Assembly (NCBI GenBank): GCA_943737045.1
Contig: CALSFV010000093.1
Span: 62,001 to 126,000 of the forward strand
DNA length: 64,000 bases
Source of the DNA: Parapristionchus giblindavisi
Lineage: Eukaryota > Nematoda > Chromadorea > Rhabditida > Diplogasteridae
Direction of reading: 5' to 3'
How positions within the stretch are numbered: the stretch's first letter is position 1; each line of letters starts with the position of its first letter. Positions 24,649 to 43,400 of the stretch are shown one piece after another. The position numbers and the translations under genes are program-made. Below the pieces are notes generated by a model. The model was not told the DNA's origin. It saw only the letters and a list, made by a program, of their open reading frames with translations, and did no database searches.

Positions 24649-26611
24649 TTAGTTCTTCTTGGGCATCTGGGAGGCTGCGGGACCAAGGAGCATCTGTCGC
24701 TGTTGAGCCATCTGAAGGCAGTACATTAGTATCAGGGCTGTTCGGAAAAAATATTTTCGGAAAATCGGAAATTTCCCAAAATATTTTCGGAAAATTCGGG
24801 AAAATTTTGGGAAAATATTTTTTAAAGTTGTTATTGTTCTGAAAATATTAAAAACGATAATATTTAACAACAAGTCTATTTTGAAACTCAAAATATATAA
24901 ATATAACAGCATCTTTGGAACTATTGAGTCAGTCTTGGTAGGTGTTAATTTTCGGAATGAGTAACTGCTCAATATTATCATGGTCGAGAGAGAATCTTCT
25001 TACAATTAGCAGAACTGAATATCTTCTACCTCCTCAGGTACATGAGAAGAGCAATGATACTTAAGAGGTAGTCGAGAGCGAATAGGGGAGAAAGCACAGC
25101 TGATTTTGTAGTACCATTAGGTCAAGGGGTGGGAATCTGGATGGGAAAGAGCTGCCACTTATCAGGATTCATGGTATTTTCGAATACAGTATATTTTGGT
25201 CTGCTTACTTACAAAACAATCTTAATGAAATTTGTTTTTAACATATATTTTCATGAGAAAAATATTTTATTCAATGGCTTTAAAGGTGGAGACCCGCGAA
25301 TGTTCATGCAACTCTCTTGCATCTCGCTTATGCAAGAGTCAAGTGATATACAAGAAGATAGAGCGTTCACACATCGGTTCCTTAGCGTAGTGGTGAAGCC
25401 TCTGACTAGCTAGCGCATGGATGCGGGTTCGAATCCTTTCCTATTTTCAAAAAGCGCCCCTTTGCCTGCGATTGCTAGCATGATTCATTCATGTTTACAG
25501 CGGTCAACAAGTTGAATTAGCATAAAATAAATAGTGTACGGTATGTAACATAACTTTTGCTAGCATTTTGTCTTCACAGTTTGTTCATGAAAATATTTGC
25601 GGGAGTCCACCTTTAAGTCACTATAAATGTTTTTTAATCTATATTTTCATGAGAAAAATATTTTATTCAATGACTTTAAGTCAATAGAAATTTTCCGAAA
25701 AAGGTCGGAAAATCGGAAAAACGGAAATCCCAGCCCTGATTAGTATGACTATATAACACTAATTCGGCATCTCTAACGAAATGATATGAAGAATGAAATC
25801 TAATGCAACTAGTGTGAAACATGAATTCAACAGGGAAAATAAGAATCAACATCACTATCACCAGCTCAAGACACGGTAAACTTGAATACTGCTATATCTA
25901 TATACTAAACTACCGTATCCATGAATCGCCGTACACTACCGTAACCCACAAGACAGCCTACGGTACCTGGGTCTTCTCGATGTCGCTGCGCTCCTTCTCG
26001 ATGATGTAGGGCATGAACATGATGAGCGAGGTCGTCGCCACAATCCAAACCGCCGAACGAGTCAGGGAGAGCTGCAATTATTGATTTATCTATCGGTAAT
26101 TACTAATTTATCGATTGATTTTTTTTCTCATTCAAAATTCCAATGGGAACACGCAACTTTCTTCGCTACCACATGTCATTGTAAACAACAATAATTATAA
26201 TATTTGGGACCGAAAAGATATCCGTTTTATGATGTATGATAAACAAAATAAATAAATATAATAACCAGCACATACCGCTCCAGAGACAAAGTTGACGCTC
26301 CACGAGGCCGTCGTGCCGATCGCGTTGCGCAGAGACTCGGGCACTGCCTGCATATATTACGAATTAGCGTAACACACATGCTGCGGTAACCAAAAACCAT
26401 ATACAGCATATCATAGCGATACTCAAGTAACCAACAAAGACAAGCTTGGAATTGAGGAGTTTTCAGAGTAGGAGCTCCGGAGCTTGCCTTCTTTGGAGCT
26501 TACCTCGGTGAGTCCCTCGAGCCGCTCGAACAGGGTCTCCTCGAGCTCGTCATCCGGAATCTCGTCCCACTCGTCACGAGGTCTGTTTGACTGAACCACG
26601 ACGCCGGACAT
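24649..26611 (-). CDS. TOM22, mitochondrial import receptor subunit
   Basis: Central receptor and organiser of the outer-membrane TOM complex, receiving presequence proteins from TOM20. Four exons: 26504-26611, 26276-26347, 25967-26071 and 24649-24711 (348 nt, 115 aa, phases consistent). Residues 13-36 are the acidic cytosolic domain (DEWDEIPDDELEETLFERL then EGLTE); about residues 60-85 form the single membrane segment (AVWIVATTSLIMFMPYII); the C-terminus MAQQRQMLLGPAASQMPKKN resembles the intermembrane-space tail of animal TOM22 (RQILLGP). A TTTCAG acceptor lies about 20 nt upstream of the ATG. The last intron is expanded by a 1-kb hAT-like element. Slightly shorter than the human protein, as expected for invertebrates. 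Confidence 0.94.
24733..25738. mobile_element. Non-autonomous hAT-like element in TOM22 intron
   Basis: Ends CAGGGCTG and CAGCCCTG are flanked by a perfect 8-bp duplication ATTAGTAT (24725-24732 and 25739-25746). The CAGGG-type end plus 8-bp duplication is the hAT signature. Subterminal zones are packed with TTTTCGGAAAA-type palindromic words on both sides, as expected for transposase binding sites. 1006 bp with no transposase frame. A tRNA-like A/B-box segment lies inside at about 25376-25442. Confidence 0.92.
25376..25442 (+). other. tRNA-like A/B-box segment inside hAT element
   Basis: TAGCGTAGTGG fits the internal A box and GGTTCGAATCC fits the B box at tRNA-like spacing. The flanking stretches do not pair into a 7-bp acceptor stem and the T-stem is poor, so this is not a functional tRNA; a tRNA pseudogene or SINE remnant is likelier. 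Confidence 0.6.
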
Positions 26612-26993
26612 GTTGGTTGTCTGTGCTGATCTGAAACCAAACACTTTATTAGCTATGCATACAACCCAAAATCAACAGGCGCAAACCGAGAACGAACAAA
26701 AACGAAATCGAATAATAAATACATAAAATACGACCAATTAAACCCTAAAAAACTATGAAAGAAAGAGAGCAAAGAATGGATGGAAACCAATCAATCGATA
26801 ATTGCAATCAATGAATACCAGAGAGGAAAGATGTAAGGCATCATGGGTGTCAACAAATGATGGCTAGAGACAGACAGAGAGCATGACATGGCACGAGAGA
26901 TGGAATATCACAGAAGGAGGAAAAGAAAGTATGGTAGGCGAATGATCAATCAATAAATCAATAAATTAATAAATAAGAAGAATCAGCAGTTGT
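26612..26993. other. Intercistronic gap, PMM to TOM22
   Basis: 382 bp between two minus-strand coding regions. No gene in it. The short spacing supports co-transcription. Confidence 0.6.
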
Positions 26994-29900
26994 TTAGGCG
27001 GAATCGTTGATCACTGCTTCGATCTGTAAAGTATAGAATTTAAACAGTTAGCCACGTAGAAAAATTGTCAAATTATCAGACAAACTAATAATAGAACCAT
27101 CATGCGACCAGAAATCCACAGGTTTCTTACACAGAACATAGGTCGAATAGCTAGGTTATCGGGTTTCAAAATCCGGTCAGGCTTGGTACTTTGTAACATA
27201 CTTTTAGATATGAGGAGAAGGAACCATCAAACTATCAAATAGCCTAATAATATAACCATCATGCAACCAGAAATCCACTGGTTCCTTGCACAAAACTACA
27301 AAATACATCTTAGAAGTTCCAGGACAAAACAAATATACCCACAGAAACCCACCAGCGTACCTGCGCTCTCGTATCCTCCAGACTGGTCACCGTATGACCG
27401 ATGGTGCGAGCGTCCTCGAAGATCGCGTGATCGTTGCCGCCCGGCGCCGTCTTGTCGCCGAAGAAGTGAATCACCTGTGAGTATCAAGTTTTAGAGTAAA
27501 GTCAAGAAAATACGAGCAAACAGGTGTTTCTTAGGATAACGACAACATCTTGCAAACATCGCCCTTTCAAGTGAAATGATAATGCAATTGAATAACAAGA
27601 AATTAAATTGAATTCAAATATCAATGAAATGGAATAATGACTAGTATTAGGTAGGGCTCATGTTGCTGTCGTGATAGAAAGAACTACCGATAAACTGATC
27701 AATACTTTAAATTATAAGAAAAAAATCGAAAATTTACATCAAAGTCCTTCTCAAGATAGCGCAGACAGTACGTCTTGTCCCATCCGATCGGATACACGTC
27801 CACAGATATCTGACCACCAATCGCGAACTGAACAAGGTATACGGTAGGTGGAATTACTGTAGGTGTGTAGATCTATCGATCGATTAAGAGATTACCTCGA
27901 GCTTCAGATCGGCAAACTCGCGACGCAGCTCCTCCACAAGCTTGGTTCTAAATATTGTTTAAAGTAGGGATAACAAAACACTGTTCTATTGCCCATGTTG
28001 ATACAACAGAAGTGGCCATGAAACGTGAAAACACCAGGTTGTCTTCGAGATGATCCATCGAAACAAAGCACACAAGTGCAATAATACCCGACTCTTTCAA
28101 GTTTCGTGAAATCAATAAGTTATCCAAACCTGATGCCGTGCTTCTGGTCGTAGGCGGCAAACTGCAGCCTCTCATCGTACGTGCAACTGCGACCAACCGG
28201 ACAGAAATTGAGCATTCCCTGAAACGTAAATGTATTAAATAATATGTAAATATGATTGCTTTTGCATAGGTTAAGACTTTCCTCAACCAGGATTTGAACG
28301 ATAATCTCCCAGTTTCAAGAGGAAAAAATATCCCACTACCAAAAATTTAAAAAAAACACTTTCGGCCCGTTTACAGCATGTGTAATGACGAAAACACACC
28401 TTCCTAAACTCGACAAAGTTGCCGCGCTTGCAGGGCAGCTCGAGACGCGAGAAGTAGCCGAGCACCCAGTTGATCAGTCGCTGCAAATCCTTCTCACCCA
28501 GCTCCTGTGAGATTGAGGCCGATGGAAAAGCCTCAGTGCCCTGCAATTTATCAATTAATCGATGAAACTAGAATCAATCAATATAGCACTCTCATTCCTA
28601 TACATCATTCCACGCACACGTATATGCATAATAACGAGAATAAAGCATTATACACTAATTAGAATTGAAGAAGATCATCTCTCGACGAGTCATCAGCAAC
28701 AAACACTAAACCAGGTGAATCGCTGTTTCTATGCGGCTATTTTGTTTCAGGTATGTCTAAACATTCGTTCATGATCAGCAATATTTAAGACACCGGCTCA
28801 GTGAGATTCCAGATAGTGCCGGACATCGACCTCACCGATTTGGCTCAAATTTTTTTTGTGGATACCCCCATGCCCCCCTATCACAAAATGGGTATTCATT
28901 TGGGCTGGGTCCTTGAAACACAGATGTGGCGGGTTCTCCAAATTTGGAAACTCGATTTTCGCCAAAAAAAAGTGGAGCGACCTAGGTCCAATATTAGTGT
29001 GGAATAATTACATATATGCCTATGCAACAAAAACTCGCTATTGGACGGTCCGGATATCCGATCGCAAACTGATTTTTTTACCTCCTCAAAATATTCTAAA
29101 TTTAATTAAAATTTAAAAACAAAAAACGGCAGCCCATTTTCAGCCTCATTTTATAGAGCAAAAAATTCCGCATCGAATAAGGCAAAAAATCAAAAATCGA
29201 TCGACCCGTGTTTTGAGATAAATGAACCTGAAGATGACCCGAAAATATTTTTGTTTTCAAACCCCCTCATGCTTGTACTCATATTGAAGAGCTCGTCGAG
29301 TAGAACAACTTTCATGTTGAACGTTTTGTCTGAAACTCATGTACAAGAGAAATACATGAAAAAAGATTTATTGGATCCAAATCTTTTGTATCGTTTGTAT
29401 CTTGAGAACAAACGACTTTCATAGAATACGACCAACATGAGAAATGATGAACTCGACGAGTTCTTTAAAATGAGTATAAACATGGCAAGGTTTCGACAAC
29501 TTTTTTTCATGACCACTTTAGAGGCCATGTTTTTCAGAATAGGGGTCAACAATTTTTTTTTCGTGAAACAACTTCTTAAGTATGGATTTTTGAGTTCTAC
29601 AATATAGGCGTGATCACTTTGTGTACAAAAAATATTTTACTTTCGATTTACTCCAAATTGACCGAAAAACTGTGGGAATAAATAAAACAGATGTATTTCT
29701 CTTGTACATGAGTTTCAGACAAAACGATCAACATGGAAGTTGTTCTACTCGACGAGCTCTTCAATATGAGCACAAACATGAGGGGGTTTGAAAACAAAAT
29801 TATTTTCCGGTCATCTTCAGGTTCATTTATCTCAAAACACGGGTCGATCAATTTTTGATTTTTTTGCCTTATTCGAAGCGGAATTTTTTGCTCTATAAAA

Positions 29901-31034
29901 TGAGGCTAAAATTGGGCTGCCGTTTTTTGTTTTATAATTTTAATTAAATTTAGAATGTTATGAGGAGGTAAAAAATTCAGTTTGCGATCGGATATCCGGA
30001 CCGTCCAATAGCGAGTTTTTGTTGCATAGGCATATATGTAATTATTCCACACTAATATTGGACCTAGGTCGCTCCACTTTTTTTTGGCGAAAATCGAGTT
30101 TTCAAATTTCGAGAACCCGCCACATCTGTGTTTCAAGGACCCAGCCCAAATGAATACCCATTTTGTGATAGGGGGCCATGGGGGTATCCACAAAAAATTT
30201 TGAGCCAAATCGGTGAGGTCGATGTCCGGCGTCAGTGGCTCAACCCTCGAATCTTACTGAGCCGGTGTCTTAAAAACAAAACCAACCTTGTATCCGACGA
30301 GTCCGTTCTCGAAGAAGACATAGTCGAAGAGGGACTGAACCTCTTCGAGGGAGTCGCCCAACTGTTCCACCACCTTGGGCAGATCCGATCCACTCACAAC
30401 GCCCAGTTTCACTCCTGCACAAATAATAATAATTTACATTTTAAAATCATTGGCTTCACGCAAAGGAAGACAGTCAGCCTCCAGCGTTTCTCAACGAATA
30501 AATAAATAAATTGACAATAGACAAGGTCTCTTATTTTCCTTTTCTTTTATCCTCTACTCTTGTTCTTGGTTTATCTCTGTCGCATACAATCGGTTGTGTC
30601 TTACGGATTATTGTACTCACTCATTCATCAATCAGTGCAGATAATTTTAATTAAAACTCCATACTGCCATACTGGTTTGCACATAATAAACTCAATCAAT
30701 ATCGTAAACGCATCATGAAGTTTATTATTTTTCTGCATTTCTCAATAGATACTTATTTGGTAAATTACTTATTCTTATTCGTTCTTATATATTTAAATAT
30801 GCATTCTTTGAGTAACGCTTCTGATGACAGGAATATCTACCGTATGTGTGATGATAGAGTAAGAAGTAGCGAAAAATGTATAATAAGACTAACTACCGTA
30901 CCCTTGGCTCTGGCTGCTTTGAGCGACTCAGTCATCTCGGGTGAGATTCGCAGACGTGCCGTAGTCAGGGTGCCGTCAACGTCGAAGATGAGCAGAGGGG
31001 GACGGGTGGAGGAGGTGCCATTCATCGTTGACAT
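26994..31034 (-). CDS. Phosphomannomutase
   Basis: Converts mannose-6-phosphate to mannose-1-phosphate, feeding GDP-mannose for N-glycosylation; cytosolic. Eight coding exons: 30902-31034, 30287-30414, 28400-28540, 28130-28218, 27896-27947, 27738-27827, 27361-27474 and 26994-27023 (777 nt, 258 aa, phases consistent). HAD-type core with nucleophile motif [11 protein letters not shown], then [59 protein letters not shown] and [19 protein letters not shown], all PMM2-like. The start used is the ATG at 31034 ([14 protein letters not shown]); a TTGCAG acceptor lies about 40 nt upstream. A 1.5-kb inverted-repeat element occupies the 28541-30286 intron. Confidence 0.95.
27137..27211. mobile_element. 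Family C MITE, short copy in PMM intron
   Basis: Starts CATAGGTCGAATAGC and holds AAATCCGGTCAGGCTTGG and TTTGTAACATACTTTT; the right end is decayed. It sits in a local direct duplication: the segment 27086-27138 recurs at 27244-27296. Confidence 0.6.
28789..30269. mobile_element. Long-armed MITE with TTAA flanks in PMM intron
   Basis: Starts GACACCGGCTCAG and ends CTGAGCCGGTGTC, flanked by TTAA at 28785-28788 and 30270-30273, as in piggyBac-type insertions. The arms of about 560 bp are near-mirror images. A further diverged unit (around the CTCGACGAG...ATGAG...AACATG words) is repeated in the centre at 29440-29500. The open frames are arm repeats in both orientations, not conserved proteins. 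Confidence 0.85.
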
Positions 31035-31788
31035 TCTGGTGATGGTAGACAGCAGGCGACGAGCGAGCAGGGTCTGCAAGTAGTTAGTAATAATTATAAT
31101 AATAGCTTTGTGTGAGTTTCAGAAAAGTATGATTATGAAATACAGAAAAAATACATTAGGGGCAGGTAAGGCTACAATGCCACAACGAATAAACGGTAAC
31201 AAGATTAAGGTAATAACAAGATACAGATTCAGCACCATCTGTTTAGTACTGTAATAAAAAGAAATCTGGGAAGCAGGATCTGGAAAAAGTACAGTAACGA
31301 TAGATTGCGGTAATAACAAGATAGATACGGTATAACGCAGACTCAAACAGCATTGGCACAATCAACACCAACGAAAGTGCAGAGTAAAATCGCTTTACCA
31401 TAATCATAATACATCAAATAATAAGTGAGCAGAGAAGGCGAAAACATCACTCGCCAACAACAATCATAGTAACAAATAGTGGTGGTATGAATCAGAAAGG
31501 AAAGGGTGCAGGTCTCGCAACGACTAATAAACATTGCTACAGTAACCAGAATATGAGTGAGGACCGAGTATCAATCGATAATGAGGGATCAAACGGGGAT
31601 TCCAGGCGGGACAATGAGAGATCAATTAGGCCTACAAAAGGGGAGTGAACAACGGTAAAATAAAACAAATTAACAGATTTAAGGAGATTTTCAAAATTCG
31701 AGATAATCAGCATACCTAAAGCTACAAATATTGAGAAGCATGGACATAACAATGAATTCAATAAAAAGATCATGGAGATACAATACTC
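31035..31788. other. Intercistronic gap, RUVBL1 to PMM
   Basis: 754 bp between same-strand genes. Several open frames occur but none shows conserved motifs or exon signals. A TTGCAG acceptor just upstream of the PMM ATG could receive a spliced leader. Confidence 0.55.
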
Positions 31789-36917
<5,129 letters not shown>

Positions 36918-37400
36918 CGTGATCTGCAACTGCAAAGATGTGAAAATGAACAAACAAAACAAATTCAAGCCGGCGAAATGAAATGAAATATTTGACGAAA
37001 GTGACAGCGCTTCAAAGTTCACACTAAACACAGGAACTCGGAATTTGTAACACTCGTTGAAAATATTTTTCGATGTGATTCCGTTGTCACATGTTTCCCA
37101 AAGATAAATAAATGTTGTGAGGGTGAAGCTTACAAAACGAGTCATCACTCAAATAAAAAAATATAATTCAAAATATTTTTTTTTCAAAAACTAAAAGTCA
37201 AAACAATTGGATTTGCGTGTGCCTACTGTTGCGAGGCGCCGTTTCTCAAACGAAATTGTGATATCTCGTTCACACCATAATTCAATCGCGTGCTCATTAC
37301 GGACATAGACTTTTGTCTTGTTTTTATGGTTTATTTCCTATATTTCAATTTTAATAATCATATTCAACAAATAACATTAGTCTCTGTTGTTTGTAAGATC
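36918..37400. promoter_or_regulatory. Divergent intergenic region RUVBL1 / ATG16
   Basis: The two start codons face away from each other across 483 bp, so both promoters probably lie here. The TTGCAG at 36923-36928 (minus-strand sense) just before the RUVBL1 ATG looks like a splice or trans-splice acceptor. No TATA box is obvious. A GC-richer patch at about 37205-37270 is the only compositional feature. Confidence 0.5.
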
Positions 37401-40400
37401 ATGGCGGATGATGGTGACGCCGGAGTTGCCACGGCTAACGAGGAAACAGTCGAGCAATCTCCCAAGCAGTCTCCCGTTCCTTGTGCATCCTCATCACCTG
37501 CCCCTCAATCCGACTTCCGAACTGAGATTCTCAATCGATTGCAGCAGAGAAACTCGAAAACTCGCCAATTCGAATCAGTCTTCAGCTCTTGTACGTCCCA
37601 TCTTTCTATGATGCTTAATTACACAATATTTTGTCAGAACGGAATCTCGCAATCAAATTTTTCATTATAAAAATTTTCTGGCCTCTAAATATAATGACTT
37701 GGATTGATTTGTTTTACACCAAAGCATACTTTGATCTTGTTTGAGATGGAAGCGTGGTCGATGTCATGCTTCGGATGCGACACCAACGAATGACCCGTAC
37801 CGAGTCTGTTAGGTCAGCTATTATTCAGTATATATTAATACTTTATCGATATGACAATCAATAGATTACTTATTTAACGTGCAGTTTCGCTCTTTGATTA
37901 TAGACAACCTTGGATATAAATGAGGAGTTAGAAGAGATATAATTGTATATTGTGATACTAGACGAATTGGTGAAACCGTTTAGCGATCTCACATACGTTT
38001 TATCCCTTAAAGACCCTAGTGAAATAAGTTGAACCAAATTACGGATTGATTGTGTACTATAGCTTTGTGAGCCCCAACCCCTTCACTACTATCATTATTT
38101 GCACGTAAACACGATCACCTAGTGATAGTCTTTCGCAATATTTTGTCTACTCATTGCATCGCATTATTATAGTACGCTCACTATTCCTACCTAACTCAAG
38201 TCATCCCATTTCACAGTTTTTTGTCAATGTAACGGTGTGAGGACTTCTTGGGGATTGGAATCAGTAATAGATAACACTTGCTGGGTGCATATTACATATT
38301 ACGAAAACAATTAACTTTTATGGTGGTCTTTTAAAAAATTCCTGAAAAAGTGTACATTTACGCTTGAAAAGTTATAGTCAGAAATACAGAATTTCTGGAT
38401 ATTGCACGACAATGTATGCCCTATTAGATCAAATTACATGATAACCTTGTAAAAAAGATTACAAATGTGACTCACGCATGAAATAAACTGAACTGTTATC
38501 ATTCCATTTGCGCTGCTACATTTGGTACTAAAAAATTACTGTCAAAGTGAAGCCACGCTTCACAAAAAATACATTGAAATATCTCAAACAATTTCACGAA
38601 CTTACAGTCACTTATTTTATTCGTACATCTGGCACTGTCCTAAAAATGTAGAAAGAGAAATTTAAAAAAAAAACATGAGCTGGGCAAATATGAACTGAAA
38701 AAATAACATACCGCCAGTGCTATCTGGTAATATTGTCTCTCTTCTTGAATATTTCAAATTGAACTTTATCCACTATTAAATTACTATAGTCTGTAGTCTC
38801 TACCTCTACCGTAGCCATAAATCTGTTATCGATTATTCCCCCAATCAATCAGTATTATCTCTTCAGTTCCTCGGGAGTGAACGATGCACAAGTCGATGCT
38901 CTCCGTTTCGAACTCGCTGACGTTTACAAGAAGAAATCGATCAATGATCAGTATCTCCTCGATGCGAATAGGAATATGGAAGAGATGAAGAAGCGATTGG
39001 ATCAGATACAAAAAGAGTGAGATTATCCTTTTTTTTATTAAGAGAAAAAAATAAGTTCATCGAAATTATTATCGAGTTTTTATGCAAAATTACCATAAAA
39101 CATGAAAATTAGCTATTAGTTTGCTTTTGGTTTACTTCGATTTGTCGTATTAACCATATTAATGATAGTGAAATCATTGACAAAGAGTAAATAATGCGCA
39201 TTTAATTGAATCGTATTGATTGATTGATCGATTGATTAACTGATTGATTGATTTATTGACTGGTTGTACGATTGATTGATTAATCAACTTTAATGATTAA
39301 GGAAAGACGACTTGGTCTCGTTGCGTGACAAACTCTTCGCACGTATCGCCCAACTCGAGACATCGCTTCATCGAGCCGAAGATGACCGCAACAATGCTCG
39401 CGATGAGCATCTGGCGCTATCCGTGAGTTCTTATTGGGATTGGGTGAAACACGAATAGTAGTCAGCGTATAGTTCCGGAAATGTAAGTTGAACCAAAATG
39501 TATGACGAACATCCGCAAAGTAGCTTTGAAAGGTAGCATATTTATTTATTTATTTACTTTAATAGGCCAACTACACGAGTCTGAACGATAAGGTGCAAGA
39601 ACTGGAGAAGGATCGAGTACAATTGATTGAACGAATCAGAGATCTGCAAGAAAAGGTATTTACATTACTTTTTTACATTTAATCACTTTATCGAGAAAGC
39701 GGTGGGTCACCGGGCCTGTAGTGGCATGAGATGGTTCCACTGATCCTTATTTCTGACATTCATAAAAAGCCTGGTCCGATTATCTTCTCAAATATATGAT
39801 ATATTAGGTGAAAATCCGCAATCTATACTTAAATAAAGAATGAATATATGTTAAACCACCTTTACAAGAAAAGTTTTACCTTTTTTGCTCTTTATTTATA
39901 TTTAGACAGCGGATTGTTTTAAATGATATCAAGCGTCGTTCACTCTGACATTGAACTGTTGACACGTTGAAATCGTGTTTCACGATCGTGCTATAGTTTG
40001 GACCATACATGGGCGGGGTACCTGGAGTTTGATTCTGCAGGGGGCATTCGAACGAAAAATGGTTAATTTTACAAGGGGCTTTCACTTTTTTTCCAAAAAA
40101 AATCACCTAAAACTCATTTTTTACAGGGGGCATTCCTCAAATTTTCGAAAAGCTCTAATTTTACAGGGGGCACCCCCATGTTGGCGCCCATGTATGGTTT
40201 GGACTTGTGTCACGAAAGGTTGATGTATGTACGATGATTTTTTCAGCAAGCAGACTTCTTCAACGCCGAGGTCGATAAGCACAAAGAGTTGGTTTTACGA
40301 ATTATAATTATTTTTTTAAGTTGTCATCTATTAATTGCTTCATTAGCTTTGTATTTCTATACATTTGAGTTTGTTCTGGTTCAGCTTTATCTAATTTTAA

Positions 40401-43400
40401 TTTTTAATTAATTTAATTCATCTTTCATCAGAAAGATGTTTCAACAAGTAAAAAGAACGTATTTAACATATTGTTTAAAGTGAAATTAATAAATTAAAGG
40501 CTGCAAACGGAGCGAATCAAGGCGCAGATCGCAGCGGCACTCGCCGATGATGTATCGGATGCTTATACGGAACTGTACGTTTTTGGTGACATTCGCCTTG
40601 CATGGCTACTTAAAATTGTGTATTCGGTCACGCAAAACGTGACGGCGTATGCACATAAGGTTACGGTATCGTTACCATAGGTCGAATAGCTACGTTACAG
40701 ATTTTCAAAATGCGGCCAGGTTATTTTTAAAAATCCCAAAATGCTGCCAGGTTTTGCAGTTTGTAATGTACTTCTCGACTTATTATCGTTAACATGCACA
40801 TTAATGGGGCATAACAATATACATTCATCTTATCAGTATAGCGATGTGCCAAGTGATTATTTGTCGAATTTCGTCTACGGTATTGCTTGTAGTCAGAAAC
40901 GTTATCCATTAAAGGGATGATGAAGAGCAAATCAAGTTGAGCTCAGATGGTAGCTTGAATCACTCCGCTACCCAAAATCAATATAAAAAATTTTTGAAAA
41001 AATTTGTTAATGGGTATAGCTCTTCAAACTTTTACGTGGTGGAAGTCGGCGGACACTTAGCGAGTGCGCGCGGTGTGGCCGATACGCCGTTTACTAACAT
41101 TACTGTGACCGAGTTTTTTTCTGATGAATACTCTTTTTTTCATTTCTCAAAGTTGTTAAACATGTTTATATGATTAAATTGGCAATTATTTCACTGCCTC
41201 TCACATCTCTATCGCAAAATCTATCCCACACATAATTAAGAATCGTCACTATCACGCTTGTCTTGCAATAAGTGAGTATACGAGGGATCCTACCGATTGT
41301 ACATAACAAAAGAATGGATCAGATGATTAAGATTGAGTAAAGAGATACTTTAGAAGTTGAAAATATTGATAGCAAAATGAACAGAAGCTAGGTGGTGTTC
41401 GAAACGCATCACAATTATGTCCGACGATCTATCAATATAGCAATATATCAAAAGACGTCAATATTTACCACATTAAAACCATTCTTTCATTACTTTAACT
41501 CTAATAGCAATGTATTCTCAGAAACGTATCGCCCATTTGCTTAGTTCGAAGGACACTCGAACTACTTGTTTGAAAAAGTTACAAGATTCAATTCCTCTCT
41601 ACACCCGGGATCAAGATTCCCAGCTCATATTCATATGTTCATGTGAAACAATGAAGAAATGCAAATAATTATTGTTCATCATAATATAACATTAACAATT
41701 TTAATTAAAATTTGTTCTAATATGAAACATAAACATTAATAATCAAACGATTGAAGATGATTGGTGAGACCTGCAGGCTGGCACTCCTATCGACGTCAGC
41801 AGCTATTTCTCCATACCAGCCTGCAAGGTCTTTTCCACTCCGGTTGACGAAGATGATGCAATCCATCTCCACGACGAATACGGGGCCTGAATGGTAACAT
41901 TCAAAATATTATCCACGCTAACGAGAATAAACGATGTATCGATTGATAAGAAATAATCGAATTTGACACACAGACGATGGATGCTAGACAAAAAGACAGA
42001 CTAGATAAAAACGCAGAATGAGAACAAAGAGAAAAGAGATGCGCTAATTGTAAAGGAAGATAGTGAAACAGACAAATTGAAAAATAAGCCTGCGATTAGG
42101 GAAGAGGACAACAATAGACAATAACAATAAAATTATCAATATTCCAGTTATGGGAAATCAACGTTTCGGGCACTCCCTCCTCCAAAGTTCACCCTCTCTA
42201 TGCAGACTTCTCCCTTCATTCATGAAATCAAGACGTTCTTATCGATTCGTAATAACATATCATTGTTGCCACAAGAAAAACAGGATAGTGATAAAACTAT
42301 CGTTTTTGTTTCAGAATTAAAGGCAATATAAGAAAGTATACGAAGAAAGTAGACCAATAAACCTTTAAATAAATCAATAATCCATTAGGATACGCGAAGA
42401 CAGCAGACCTAATCGTTTAGGACGTGAAATAGCTGAAGAAAATGAGCAAGACGACGATGAGGAAGAGGAAGAAGATGAAATTGATGAATAATCATGTGTC
42501 CGTAACCGACAGACCGTCATCTTGCTGCCAAGACTTGACGGTCCGTCCGTTACGAACGTCTTGAATAATCAGAGGAAAAGGAGGAAGAAATGGAGAAGGA
42601 TAAGTGGGTCTCCGCTATTTCTATTACGATATGTTCACCACACAGTTATACAACTGGCATTATGATTGAACAAACATGATTTGATTTACTGGGGATGCGG
42701 GAAAAGAATAGGAAGAAATGGGAGAGGAAGAAGAAGAAGAAGAGCAAGAAGAGGGGGGAAAGGATTGATAATGAAGACGACAATGAATGGTGGTAACATG
42801 GAGAAGAATAGGTAATCTATAGTAGTGAATATATTGAATTGTGCAGCAAAACAGAGCAAACAGTTTAATAAATTACGCTCGCACACTATTTTCACGTGAA
42901 AACGAGAGAAAAAACGGTGAAAGATGAGTGATTGTGAGTTCGAACAGGATTTCATTAACAGCTAAAACGTTAAACAGTAGAATTATAACGGAATAACAGC
43001 AATAAATATTGGAAATTAGTGAAAAATCTTGTCAAATCTGTCGGCGGACAACTGCTCGCCATGGCACGGTCTTTAACAGATAACCGTAATCTCAGAGGTC
43101 ATAGCCGGAACGATTTAATAAATGCAAAATTTTGAAATTTCAAAAATCGTTCAATTATTTTTTCTAAATTATTTTTTCACCGTGAATATGTCAAACATGG
43201 CGTAATTCGCAGATAAACATATACTTGTTTTGATTTGCACCTTCCCTTTAATGAGAATGCTGAAACATCGATGTGGCTGTTTTGTGCTGTATGACTGCCT
43301 TTTGTTTTATGAGCCCGTTTGCGTAAGAGTCGGACAATCAGCAACAGGATCCCGTACAGCAAAAAAATATTTTTTGAGATAATAACATTATTGAGTTCCT

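Noticed and set aside
25376..25442. Functional tRNA gene
   Set aside because: A and B boxes fit, but no acceptor stem pairs and the T-stem is mismatched.
28801..30208. Two oppositely oriented frames sharing [15 protein letters not shown] and KKWSDLGPI segments
   Set aside because: They are the same transposon arm read on opposite strands (28789-30269). Being mirrored by the palindrome, they are not independent evidence of a protein.
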